From the NCBI GenBank assembly GCA_028822585.1, contig JAPKDL010000002.1:56936-120935 (forward strand): 64,000 nucleotides of DNA, in the 5' to 3' direction. The notes beneath the pieces are model-generated. The model was not told where the DNA came from. It saw only the letters and a list, made by a program, of their open reading frames with translations, and did no database searches. The position numbers and the translations under genes are program-made. Below are positions 18,220 through 27,174 of the stretch, one piece after another. This DNA comes from Alphaproteobacteria bacterium. GTDB taxonomy: Bacteria > Pseudomonadota > Alphaproteobacteria > UBA8366 > GCA-2717185. The first letter of the stretch is position 1. Every line of letters starts with the position of its first letter.

Positions 18220-19374
18220 TCACGCTAGCGTAGGCATAACCTCTTCCGTCCACAACTTTACTGAACGCATGGCGTCTTCGTGACTAATATCCCCCCACTG
18301 GAATGATATCACCAGATAGTTGGCGCCCGTCGTCAGATATTCCGACAACCAAGGTTTGATCGTTTCCGGCGTCCCCGCCATAACTCCCGCATTAATACCA
18401 CCCGGCGCCCGGCGACGTTGACTACGGTCCGCACGCTCACTTTGGGATAGGCTTGCTAAAGCCTCATCCAAATCGCGCCGCTCTTCCACCGCCGTATGCC
18501 GTTCAGGACGTCCACCCTTCCGGTCGCCGGAATCAGCGCGTCCAATAAACTGCGTCAACTTGCGGCGCTCAGCTTCCAACCGCCGTGGCGTGCTAAGGTT
18601 ATATCGATACGCGTCCCACGCAGGCGTCGCCACGCGAATGGCCTCCGCCTCAGTTTCCGCCAAGACGGCGTGCATCACCAAGCCAATCTTCGGCTCCATA
18701 TCCGGTTGACCCGCAAGTCCGTTTGGATGGCTTTCGTCCCAAACACGGCGGTAACGACGAACATTTGCTTCCATATCGTTGATAGACCCGACGACGACGC
18801 AATTCATACCGCCGCGCGCCGCCGTTTCTGGGTTGCGCATATACCAAAGTGGAGGATGGGGACGCTGTTTGGAATGCAAGCGCATTGGCACTTCATCAAA
18901 TTTGTAAAATCGCCCTTCATGGCTCAGGGTGTCGTTGCTTAATCCCTTGAGCAAAATTTCCAGCGTTTCTTCGTAACGTTCCCGGTTCGAATCCGGATCC
19001 GATTCTTGTCCCCAGAAATAGGCCTCCAAGACTCCGCCACGCCCAACGCCAATCTCCAACCGACCGCCCGATAAATTATCGAGCATACTGACTTCTTCAA
19101 TCAATCGTAGCGGATGATGCAATGGCATGACATAAACGCACGGCCCAAAGCGCAAACGTTCTGTACGTTGCGCTACCGACGACAAAAACACATTTTGCGA
19201 AGGTGCCATGGAATGCACCGCAGGCGTATGATGTTCCGCCAAATGATAGCAGTAGATATCGCCTTTATCGAAAAGTTCGATCTGGTCCAAACGGTCCCGG
19301 TACAGTTTTTCTAGAGAAACGTCGGGGATATGCTCGATGTGATCGAACACACCAACTTCAAGCTTTTGCACCAT
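18220..19374 (-). CDS. LLM class flavin-dependent oxidoreductase
   Basis: 384 residues, bacterial-luciferase-like TIM barrel. EVGVFDHIEHI at the start, LAEHHTPAVHSMAPSQNVFL (about 46-65), LSGGRLEIGVGRGG (about 103-116) and the R-Y-E-E-T-L-E-I-L helix are conserved family blocks. These enzymes use reduced FMN and O2 to oxygenate substrates such as sulfonates, long-chain alkanes or cyclic compounds. It is monocistronic, with the decayed GGDEF gene upstream. A polar insert (about 285-325) rich in Arg and Glu is unusual. The substrate is unknown. Confidence 0.83.
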   Translation of the reverse strand: MVQKLEVGVFDHIEHIPDVSLEKLYRDRLDQIELFDKGDIYCYHLAEHHTPAVHSMAPSQNVFLSSVAQRTERLRFGPCVYVMPLHHPLRLIEEVSMLDNLSGGRLEIGVGRGGVLEAYFWGQESDPDSNRERYEETLEILLKGLSNDTLSHEGRFYKFDEVPMRLHSKQRPHPPLWYMRNPETAARGGMNCVVVGSINDMEANVRRYRRVWDESHPNGLAGQPDMEPKIGLVMHAVLAETEAEAIRVATPAWDAYRYNLSTPRRLEAERRKLTQFIGRADSGDRKGGRPERHTAVEERRDLDEALASLSQSERADRSQRRRAPGGINAGVMAGTPETIKPWLSEYLTTGANYLVISFQWGDISHEDAMRSVKLWTEEVMPTLA

Positions 19375-19439
19375 GTTTCACGCCCCTCATGTAAACGCCG
19401 CTGGCCCGCATCTCAAAGCTTAACAAGGCTGCGCTTGAT

Positions 19440-20030
19440 TAAACAGGGGAGAGCTAAATCGGCGCGACGCGATGCCGACCCTGTTGCGTCCTGATTCTTT
19501 AGCCTGATACGACATACTGTCCGCTTCACCGATCATTTGATCCAAATTGTCTGATAAAAATTTGTCGGACCTATACTGTCAATTACGGAAAGCGCCTTTC
19601 CAGATAAATTAATTCAGAAATTTTCTCACGAAATATTTCCAGGTAATAATCCGTCTCCGAGGGTGGAAATTCCGCCGCGATCAGACAAATTCCTCCCCAC
19701 CAAACCTCGCAATGACCTCAGTATTCCGCATCGTTTGATCAAACTATTTCACGATCACTTCTACACCTTATCACCGACGTCACGACCATAGGTATCGTTA
19801 ACCGACTTGAAATGATCGATATCCACCACCGCCACCATCGAGTCTGCGCCTCGGCGTTTCGCATTTTCGAATACTGGCGACACAACTTCGATGTCGCGCA
19901 CATCCACTAATGTGAGATCGAAGATTGCGAGCGCCAAATCGTTGCGCATTTCTTCAACAATGCGTTTGGCGCACTTAAATATGGCGCTGAAATGACGGGG
20001 TTTTTCGATTCACCTTCAATGCGTTAGGTA
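19440..20030 (-). pseudogene. Decayed GGDEF (diguanylate cyclase) gene
   Basis: Reading the minus strand in pieces recovers a GGDEF domain in order: AKRIVEEMRNDLALAIFDLT, VVDIDHFKSVNDTYGRDVGDK, then a stop. After a frame change comes VIARFGGEEFV, the intact active-site motif, followed at once by TGA. After one more shift comes LIAAEFPP, and finally LDQMIGEADSMSYQAKESGRNRV, the domain end. At least two frame changes and several stops separate the parts, so the gene cannot make a cyclase. The usual N-terminal sensor is not recognisable. The remaining bases of the 19375-20183 gap show nothing else. Confidence 0.7.
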
Positions 20031-20183
20031 AGAAATCAGGAAATAGTGACGAACCTTCCACCAGCAAGTTTGTCCATATTTCCGCCTTCCCACTTAGGGG
20101 ACTTCTTGAAAGAAAGTTCCCCAAACAGTACGAAAATAAGGCATAAGGGCGTCAATACTAACACGCCTTTAATTGTTGCGTGA

Positions 20184-22226
20184 TTAATCCGAAATCGCGA
20201 TATCAAGCCAACCCGTATCGGTTACTAAGGCCGTATCAGCAGCACGCAATAAAACCGTCGTCGTGTCCGCTTCGATTAGGGCTGGGCCGGTGATCAACTG
20301 CCCCGCCGGCAATTCAGAAAATGCGAAGACCGGCGCATCCATCCAGGCACCCAAATATATTTTTCGTACCCCTCTCGCCTTTAAATCAGGGCCGCGCGCC
20401 ACCAACGGTTCGGCTGGCGGGGCCGACAATTCACCTATCGCCGCCACACGTGCGTTTACCAACACGGGTTCGCGATCAGGCAGCGAATATGTATAGAGCT
20501 CCTCATGACGCGCCTCGAACGCCTGTTTCGCGGCTTGCCCCGCGCCTTCATCGGCGAAATCGATGTGGTTCAAGTCAACATCGATTTCGAAAATCTGTTC
20601 ACCATAGCGCATATCCGCGGTGCGGCTGGTGCGGATATCGCCTTCGAACCACGCCGACAACGCGCCCTTAACATCACCTTCCAATCCACCGAAAAGCATC
20701 TGTAATTCTTCAGGGCGCATCTCGCCAATTTCCCCAATTTTTGTTCGGCTCATCTCGTAGCGCAAATCCGTCGTTAGCATGCCCCAGGCCGACAACACGG
20801 ACGCCATACGTGGAATGATGGCGCGTTTGATATCCAACATGCGCGCCAATGAGGTGACATGAAGGCCTGCTGCACCGCCGAATCCAAACAGCGCAAAGCG
20901 CCTTGGATCGACACCGCGTCGCACCGTCGCCAGACGCACGCCTTCAGCCATCTGTGTGTTGACGACGCGAAAGACCCCTTCCGCTGCGGTAATTCGCTCG
21001 ACCCCCAGTTTTCCGGCCAAAACGTCCAACGCCGTATTCGCGGCCTTAGTGTCCAGCGCACTCCCGCCGCCACTAAACCCATCGGGATTCAAAAAACCCA
21101 ACGCCACATTGGCGTCAGTGACGGTCGGTTCAACGCCGCCATTGCCGTAACACGCCGGACCGGGTGAGGCCCCTGCGCTGTGCGGGCCGACATTCAACAA
21201 TCCTCCGGTATCTACCGAGGCGATCGAGCCACCACCAGCCCCAAGCGTGACGATATCCAGGCTCGACAACGCAATTCGTTCTCCCGCGACCACACGGTCC
21301 GACGACAATGTCGTCTCGCCATCTACAATCAGTGAAATATCTGTGGAAGTGCCACCCATATCGAAGGGTATCAAATCACCAACGTCCAACACCCCGCTGG
21401 CGTGCCGCGCGCCCGCCAGTCCCCCCGCCGGGCCCGACAAAACCGTGCCCGCCGCCAACCGGATGGCTTCCGAGATGGGTGCGACGCCGCCGTGGGACAA
21501 CGTGATAAGCGCCGGACCACTGTACCCGGTCTCCTTCAACCGGTTTTGCAATCGAGCTAGATACCGTTCCAAAGCCGGGCCGACATAGGCGTTCACCGCC
21601 GTCGTCGAAACTCGTTCGTATTCCTTGATTTGTGGCAGCACATCCGATGATAGCGAGACGTAAACATCGGGTAGTAATTCAGCGAGGCGATCGCGTGTTT
21701 GTTGTTCATGCGCCGGGTTCGCATAGGCGTGCAGGTAACAAACGGCGATCGCTTCCACCTTTTCCCCCCGCAGTGCTTCAATCGCGGTATCTAGCGAGTC
21801 CATATCGAGCGAGGTTTCAACGGAGCCGGTATCGCGCATACGTTCGCGAACGCCAAACCGCAACGCGCGCGGCGCCAATGCCGGATGGCGCGGCAAGCGC
21901 AGATTATAACGTTCGGGCTTCAAGCCCTCCCTCATCTCCAAGACATCGCGGTGGCCTTCTGTCGTCAAAAGCCCCAACCGTGCGCCCTTACGTTCCAACA
22001 AGGCGTTGGTGGCGACCGTCATGCCATGTACGATCCGTTCGGTTTGGCCCAGCATGGCGACCAACGGCATCAACAAGCGCCCCGCCATCATGTCCAATCC
22101 CGCCATCACGCCAATGGACTGGTCTTCCGGTGTCGAGGCGATTTTGCCAAAATGCACCGCGCCCGCATCTTCAACGACAACCAGATCGGTGAAGGTGCCG
22201 CCAATATCGACCCCAATCCTATACAT
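20184..22226 (-). CDS. hyuA: Hydantoinase/oxoprolinase alpha subunit (HyuA type)
   Basis: 680 residues, normal for HyuA. RIGVDIGGTFTDLVV at the N-terminus is the ASKHA phosphate loop, NALLERKGARLGLLTTEGHRD and PFDMGGTSTDISLI (about 284-297) are family signatures, and GPHSAGASPGPACYG follows. HyuA and HyuB together hydrolyse ATP to open or carboxylate cyclic amides, ureides or ketones (hydantoins, 5-oxoproline, acetone). It starts 3 bases after the hyuB stop, so the two are translationally linked. Their proximity to the UGA-containing gene upstream suggests a shared pathway. Confidence 0.88.
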   Translation of the reverse strand: MYRIGVDIGGTFTDLVVVEDAGAVHFGKIASTPEDQSIGVMAGLDMMAGRLLMPLVAMLGQTERIVHGMTVATNALLERKGARLGLLTTEGHRDVLEMREGLKPERYNLRLPRHPALAPRALRFGVRERMRDTGSVETSLDMDSLDTAIEALRGEKVEAIAVCYLHAYANPAHEQQTRDRLAELLPDVYVSLSSDVLPQIKEYERVSTTAVNAYVGPALERYLARLQNRLKETGYSGPALITLSHGGVAPISEAIRLAAGTVLSGPAGGLAGARHASGVLDVGDLIPFDMGGTSTDISLIVDGETTLSSDRVVAGERIALSSLDIVTLGAGGGSIASVDTGGLLNVGPHSAGASPGPACYGNGGVEPTVTDANVALGFLNPDGFSGGGSALDTKAANTALDVLAGKLGVERITAAEGVFRVVNTQMAEGVRLATVRRGVDPRRFALFGFGGAAGLHVTSLARMLDIKRAIIPRMASVLSAWGMLTTDLRYEMSRTKIGEIGEMRPEELQMLFGGLEGDVKGALSAWFEGDIRTSRTADMRYGEQIFEIDVDLNHIDFADEGAGQAAKQAFEARHEELYTYSLPDREPVLVNARVAAIGELSAPPAEPLVARGPDLKARGVRKIYLGAWMDAPVFAFSELPAGQLITGPALIEADTTTVLLRAADTALVTDTGWLDIAISD

Positions 22227-22229
22227 CGG

Positions 22230-23891
22230 CTAGGCCTTCCCTAAATAGGGCGGCAGCCCTTCCCGTTCATCCACCGCACGTGCCTTGACCGTCCGCTGGG
22301 CAGGGTCTCCCCATCCGCCGCCGCCGCCGGAAAGCACTTCGAAGACGGTGCCTGCTTGAACATCAACGCCTTCTTCCTTCGTTTTGAGCACCCGAATGTC
22401 GCCGCCGGGCGCGCGTACACGGTAATCATGCGGGGCGCCGTCACGTCCGCCCTGACGACCCGCAGCCGCGTGCCGGACGCCTTCACCCGCTGTGTTCACT
22501 TTGCAATCGGACGCAGTTTCCAGGCGCAGCAACAATTCGCACCCCGCGCCGCCGCCATATTGCCCGTCGCCGCCGGAACCTGGCCTGTATTCATGACGCT
22601 CGAAGAACAACGGAAAGCGCGCCTCGGCGACCTCCACTGACCCGAATTTCAACCCACCCGCCGAATGCCATTCGCCACTGCCATGCCAACCATCGCCGCC
22701 GGAGGACGCCCCGGCACCGGGGCGTGCATGAAACATGTGCCAGATAAACGGTGCGCCATTGCGCGGGTCCTCACCCTTGATCGCAATGCGGAATCGTTTG
22801 CCCCACCCTGCCATCGCACGTTCAGGGCACGCGGGCGCAATCGCGTCAACGATGGCTTCAATAATTTCCTGACTGCAATGGGACGTACACAACGTAACCG
22901 GCGCGCCGGGTTTCGCCCACACAACCGTGCCCTCTTTAGCCTTAACGGTCAGTGGCCGGATCGTACCCGCGTTCTGAGCGATACCGGGGTCGAGCAAAAA
23001 AGCGTAGGTCATCACCACAGCGGATTGAGTGTTGGCGAAGGACGAGTTAATAAAACTTTCGACCTGGGGGTCGGAGTCAGATAAATCGACCTCTATGGAA
23101 TCACCGTCGATGGTGACTGTGGTGCGAATGGCGATATCCTCATTGCCGCGCCCATCGTCGTCCAACAGCGCCGTCCCGTAATACACTCCATCGGTCCAGG
23201 TCTTGATGACGGCGCGCGCTTGCGCTTCCGCCGCATCCAAAATACGCGCCATCGCCGCCGATACGGTCTCAACCCCCGACTCCGCAATGAGTTCACCGAG
23301 ACGTTTTTCACCCAGTTTTGCCGACCCGGTTTGCGCTGCCAAATCGCCTTCAAAATCGCGCGGATGGCGGACATTGACACTCAACATACGGTGCAGATCA
23401 TCCCGGCGAACACCTTTTACATAGAGTTTGATCGGTGGAATGCGAAGCCCCTCCTGCCAAATCTCCGTCGCCGCAGCGTTGTACGCACCGTGGGTGGCGC
23501 CCCCAATATCGGAATGATGCGCTCGGTTGAGCGTCCAGAACAGACAGTTGCCGTCGACAAAGACCGGCACGATCACCGTCACGTCCGGCAGATGACTGCC
23601 GCCGAAATACGGATCATTCAGCAAAAAGACATCGCCGGGGAAAATATTACCCTCGAAATATTCGATGACTTCTTTGGCGGCCCAAGTCATCGCGCCCACA
23701 TGAACGGGGATATGTTCGGCCTGCGCCAGCAACCCGCCATCAGCCCCACACAACGCCATAGAAAAATCCCGGCTAGAATTTAAAATTTGACTATAGGAGG
23801 TTCGCAACATTGCCTCGCCCATTTCCTCGACGATGCCCGTCAGGCGATGTTGGATAACCGATGTTGTGATCGGATCGATGGATATAGTCAT
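22230..23891 (-). CDS. hyuB: Hydantoinase/oxoprolinase beta subunit (HyuB type)
   Basis: 553 residues. ISIDPITTSVIQHRL opens the protein as in HyuB, and HIPVHVGAMTWAAKEVIE, FLLNDPYFGGSHLPDVTVI (about 91-109) and RAHHSDIGGATHGAY (about 123-137) are the conserved metal/substrate blocks. Glycine-rich GGDGQYGGGAGCELLLRLE lies in the C-terminal part. It is the partner of the alpha subunit downstream and lies 81 bases after the stop of the candidate selenoprotein gene, all in one direction. The exact substrate cannot be read from sequence. Confidence 0.88.
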   Translation of the reverse strand: MTISIDPITTSVIQHRLTGIVEEMGEAMLRTSYSQILNSSRDFSMALCGADGGLLAQAEHIPVHVGAMTWAAKEVIEYFEGNIFPGDVFLLNDPYFGGSHLPDVTVIVPVFVDGNCLFWTLNRAHHSDIGGATHGAYNAAATEIWQEGLRIPPIKLYVKGVRRDDLHRMLSVNVRHPRDFEGDLAAQTGSAKLGEKRLGELIAESGVETVSAAMARILDAAEAQARAVIKTWTDGVYYGTALLDDDGRGNEDIAIRTTVTIDGDSIEVDLSDSDPQVESFINSSFANTQSAVVMTYAFLLDPGIAQNAGTIRPLTVKAKEGTVVWAKPGAPVTLCTSHCSQEIIEAIVDAIAPACPERAMAGWGKRFRIAIKGEDPRNGAPFIWHMFHARPGAGASSGGDGWHGSGEWHSAGGLKFGSVEVAEARFPLFFERHEYRPGSGGDGQYGGGAGCELLLRLETASDCKVNTAGEGVRHAAAGRQGGRDGAPHDYRVRAPGGDIRVLKTKEEGVDVQAGTVFEVLSGGGGGWGDPAQRTVKARAVDEREGLPPYLGKA

Positions 23892-23972
23892 ATGGTAAAT
23901 CCGATACTGCCTACAGTCTATCCGCTATGGGGGAGAACCCAGGACCTGATGCCCGGAGTCCAACTCCCCGCC

Positions 23973-24788
23973 TTATTTCTTCTTCTGCTTGGCGATGGCC
24001 TCTGGCGTTGCGTCGCCGGTGAAATAGACAAAGTCCTCGTCCCATTTCAGGGGAGAATCCACTAACACGCCGGGTTCCTCCGCCGTGACGGCAAGGTCCA
24101 AGGCGTTATGAAGAATTTTCGTTTGCATCGTCGCATCACCCACGCGCCCAAAGGTGTTGCCCATGGGGAAATTCAGGAACAGGGTTCGTGGCGGGTTCAC
24201 CAATGCTGTGATGTCGCGCCCGGTGGACACGGTGATGGTCGGAATGCCGCTTTCTTCTACAACTCGAGCAACCAAACCCACGGTTTGGTGATCGAGGGGT
24301 CAAGCCGGTATGGCGACAAGCAAATCGACGCCGTCCGCCTTCAAGGACGCGACCAGGGCGGGGCCAGACTCGTCGCGGACTTTGGATCGGTTATAGGTCC
24401 GGCCCATGAAGCCGCTCCAGTGCCGTCCAGCAACCGCGCCAATTTCACCTGCATCAGCCAATTCGCGCAGTCTATCGACAGGGAAGATGCAGTTGAGGTC
24501 CGCATCAGCGTCCGCGTGGTTATAATAACTGTCATGTATTTGGTATTGATCCGTCGCTTCCTCCGGATCAATAGCATCCACACGATGATCGTTGCGCGCG
24601 TCCGGGTCAAACGGCGCGACGCTGCAATGCGATATTCCACCACTCACCAACAAGGCGACCGTGCAGTCGGATAACGGCTTCATCAGCGCCGTCCAAGGGG
24701 CGCTATCATTTTCGCTCCAGCGGTAGGGTGGAAAACCCATGGCACCGTATTTATCGTTTAGAGCATCGACATAACGGATCGGTTCCAT
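23973..24788 (-). CDS. GrdB/PrdB-like reductase family protein with in-frame UGA (candidate selenoprotein)
   Basis: 271 codons with a UGA at codon 163 (24302-24300) that I read as selenocysteine. Both sides belong to one protein of the glycine/sarcosine/betaine/D-proline reductase selenoprotein B family: CIFPVDRLRELADAGEIG and LLVAIPA before the UGA; PLDHQTVGLVARVVEESGI, FLNFPMGNTFGR and the C-terminal helix after it. As I recall the family, Cys homologues have C-P-x-C-H-Q where this has U-P-L-D-H-Q, so U would replace the catalytic Cys and the second Cys is Asp. The frame is kept exactly. A hairpin starts 3 bases after the UGA. The start at 24788 is fixed by AAGGAGG 8 bases upstream. The alternative is a nonsense mutation, since no other defect is visible. 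Upstream of hyuB in the same direction. Confidence 0.75.
24263..24302 (-). promoter_or_regulatory. Candidate bacterial SECIS hairpin after the UGA
   Basis: On the minus strand, the UGA at 24302-24300 is followed by CUCGA (24296-24292), a 2-base bulge, ACCAAACC (24289-24282), the loop GUG (24281-24279), GGUUUGGU (24278-24271), UGC, and UCGAG (24267-24263). The inner stem is 8 perfect pairs and the outer one 5. The loop begins 18 bases after the UGA with a G in its first position, matching the spacing and loop rule used for bacterial SECIS elements. UGA is followed by C, a weak termination context in E. coli. SelB binding itself cannot be seen. Confidence 0.65.
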
Positions 24789-24796
24789 CGTCGAGG

Positions 24797-24803
24797 CCTC
24801 CTT
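24797..24803 (-). promoter_or_regulatory. Ribosome-binding site fixing the start of the UGA gene
   Basis: AAGGAGG on the minus strand, 8 bases before the ATG at 24788-24786. An upstream in-frame ATG at 24824 has no such site, so the protein most likely begins MEPIRYVDALND. Confidence 0.75.
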
Positions 24804-24905
24804 AGTTATGAATCCAATATGCACATCTTACGGCGACTGGACTTTCGAAACCAACCTCAAACCGCTACGATTGTGGAAATGGTAACATTATCCGGGAAAC
24901 GATGC

Positions 24906-25934
24906 ATGCATCCGCAATTCAAAGGTCTAGTCCGCAACCGTTCCGCCTGGCGCGGTCCTGATTTCGATGGCGACGAATCATGGGTTTACCACCTAACCGA
25001 CACCGACATTGCCGAACTGGACACGGCGCTTGCGATGGTCACTGAAAAGGGTTTGGAACCTCTCGCCTTCACCCGCAAAGAATTTCCACTGCCGACCTTC
25101 GGCGTCCAACTCGACAAAATTCTTGAGGAACTGGAGAACGGGCGCGGCTTTGTCCTGATGCGCGGCCTGCCGATCGATCGTTACGATGAGGTGGCGATGT
25201 ACCGACTTTATTGGGGCATGGCAGTCTACCTGGGCGACATGATTTCACAAAACGCCAAAGGTGATCTGATTGGACGCGTTGAAGATATCGGCGTCGATTA
25301 CCATTCGTTCAACGCGCGCGGTTACACCACCAGCGCAGAGTTACACCCGCACAACGATTCCGCCGATCTGGTAGGTTTGTTATGTATCCGTCAGGCGAGG
25401 ACTGGCGGCGAATCTCACATCGCCAGCGCATTGACGATCTATAATAAAATACTGGCCGCGCACCCCGATTATATCGACGTGCTGTATGATGGATTCCACT
25501 ACGACATCCGTGGTGAAGGCATGACCAGCGACCCAAACGAAGTCACCCAAAACCGCATCCCGCTCTATAGTTATTTCGACGACCGCCTGAGCTGCCGATT
25601 CAACCCCCGCGCCATCACAACCGCCGCCGACAAAATGAAAAAGCCACTAAGCGGCGCCGAGCACGACGTGGTTGAAATGATGTCCGAGCTGGCGATCGAT
25701 CCAGCGATTCGCCATGAAATGATCTTGCAACCGGGCGACCTACAAATTCTCAACAACCACATGATCCTGCACGCCCGCACGGAGTTTGAAGACTGGCCCG
25801 AACGTGAACGCAACCGGTTGTTGCTGCGCCTTTGGGTAAATCGGCGCGAAGGTGAAGGCCGGGCCTTGGCACCTGAATTCGCCAACCGGTACAATACCGG
25901 TCACCGCCAAGGCGTCGCCGTCGCCGCATCCTGA
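24906..25934 (+). CDS. TauD/TfdA-like 2-oxoglutarate-dependent oxygenase
   Basis: 342 residues from the ATG at 24906. In-frame ATGs at 24819 and 24879 would add up to 29 residues, but homologues as I know them start near RSAWRGPD; no start has a strong ribosome site. The iron-binding facial triad is visible: His and Asp in LHPHNDSADL (about 149-158), and the distal His in NHMILHARTEF (about 283-293), with the 2-oxoglutarate Arg in RNRLLLRLW. It is divergent from the candidate selenoprotein gene. It is followed 22 bases later by an M20 amidohydrolase, so hydroxylation plus deacylation of an amide substrate is a reasonable inference. Confidence 0.83.
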   Translation: MHPQFKGLVRNRSAWRGPDFDGDESWVYHLTDTDIAELDTALAMVTEKGLEPLAFTRKEFPLPTFGVQLDKILEELENGRGFVLMRGLPIDRYDEVAMYRLYWGMAVYLGDMISQNAKGDLIGRVEDIGVDYHSFNARGYTTSAELHPHNDSADLVGLLCIRQARTGGESHIASALTIYNKILAAHPDYIDVLYDGFHYDIRGEGMTSDPNEVTQNRIPLYSYFDDRLSCRFNPRAITTAADKMKKPLSGAEHDVVEMMSELAIDPAIRHEMILQPGDLQILNNHMILHARTEFEDWPERERNRLLLRLWVNRREGEGRALAPEFANRYNTGHRQGVAVAAS

Positions 25935-25956
25935 CATTTTTACGAAAGTTGCCGCT

Positions 25957-27174
25957 ATGCCCAAATCACCACCGCCCACCGCCACAGGTCCTATTTTTGA
26001 GGTCATCAACAATTTTCATGATGATCTAGTCGCGATCCGGCAGGATATTCACGCGCATCCGGAACTAGGGTTTGAAGAAAACCGGACCGCTGATATCGTC
26101 GCCGAAAAGCTCACCGAATGGGGTATCGAAGTTCATCGCGGCCTGGGTAAAACCGGTGTGGTCGGCACGCTGCGAACCGGCAATGATCCCAATTCAATTG
26201 GATTGCGCGCGGATATGGACGCTCTTCCTATCCTGGAAGCCAACACCTTCGCGCACCGGTCCACTGATGACGGCAAAATGCACGCCTGCGGCCATGATGG
26301 TCACACGACAATGTTGCTGGGGGCCGCGCGCTATCTGGCGGAAACGCGGAATTTCGAAGGCTGCATCCATTTCATTTTCCAACCTGCGGAAGAAGCTATC
26401 GGAGGTGCCAAAGCGATGATCGCGGACGGCTTGTTCGATCAATTCCCCTGCGACACAGTTTTCGGCATGCACAACAGTCCCGGCCTGCCCGCTGGACAAT
26501 TCGCCATTCGCCCCGGACCTATGATGGCGGGCGGCGCCCTGTTCGACATTAAGGTCACTGGCAACGGCGCCCATGGCGCGCGCCCGGAATCCGGGATCGA
26601 TCCCGTGGTGATCGGCGCGCAAATCATCAGCGCGTGCCAAACCATTGTGTCGCGGAACGTTCCGCCGCAACAAACCGCGGTCATTTCGTTCACCCAATTC
26701 CACGCAGGCGACGCCTATAACGTCATCCCCGGAGAAGCGCACATCATGGGCACAACGCGGGCGTTTTCACAAAAAATAATGGATATGATCGAAGCCAATA
26801 TGACCGCCACCGCTCAGGGAATCGCCAGCGCGATGGGCGGCAAAGCGGAGATCGACTTCCGGGTCGAATTCCTGCCGACCGTCAACGACCCCGAACAGAC
26901 GACTTTCGCCGCCGATTGCGCCGCCAAATTGATCGGCGAAGCCAACGTCAACCGCAATCGCGAACGCATCATGGGATCAGAAGATTTCTCCTACATGCTA
27001 AACGTTCGACCCGGTGCCTATATTAACATCGGCAATGGCGACGACGCCGGCTTTTGCCAGGTGCATAATCCTAGCTACGACTTCAACGACTCAGTTCTGT
27101 CCCACGGTGCCGCATATTTTGCGACCCTAGCAGAAACAAAGTTGGGAGTTAAAACAAAGCCGGACGGATCCTAA
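25957..27174 (+). CDS. M20 family amidohydrolase (hippurate/IAA-amino acid hydrolase type)
   Basis: 405 residues from the ATG at 25957; a longer in-frame opening at 25852 lies inside the previous gene and is unlikely. RQDIHAHPELGFEE (about 28-41), LRADMDALPI (about 83-92), HACGHDGHTTMLLGAAR (about 109-125, metal ligands) and FQPAEEAIGGAK (about 145-156) are standard for the M20D branch, which cleaves N-acyl amino acids. MGSEDFSYMLN near the end supplies the last metal ligand region. It probably acts with the oxygenase just upstream. Cytoplasmic, two-metal enzyme. Confidence 0.88.
   Translation: MPKSPPPTATGPIFEVINNFHDDLVAIRQDIHAHPELGFEENRTADIVAEKLTEWGIEVHRGLGKTGVVGTLRTGNDPNSIGLRADMDALPILEANTFAHRSTDDGKMHACGHDGHTTMLLGAARYLAETRNFEGCIHFIFQPAEEAIGGAKAMIADGLFDQFPCDTVFGMHNSPGLPAGQFAIRPGPMMAGGALFDIKVTGNGAHGARPESGIDPVVIGAQIISACQTIVSRNVPPQQTAVISFTQFHAGDAYNVIPGEAHIMGTTRAFSQKIMDMIEANMTATAQGIASAMGGKAEIDFRVEFLPTVNDPEQTTFAADCAAKLIGEANVNRNRERIMGSEDFSYMLNVRPGAYINIGNGDDAGFCQVHNPSYDFNDSVLSHGAAYFATLAETKLGVKTKPDGS

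Noticed and set aside
21632..22244. Long plus-strand open frames opposite hyuA
   Set aside because: Arg/His/Pro-rich antisense shadows of a conserved gene.
24300..24302. Treating the UGA as a normal stop and calling two separate genes
   Set aside because: The downstream part has only a GTG inside the hairpin as a possible start, no ribosome site, and continues the same family in the same frame.
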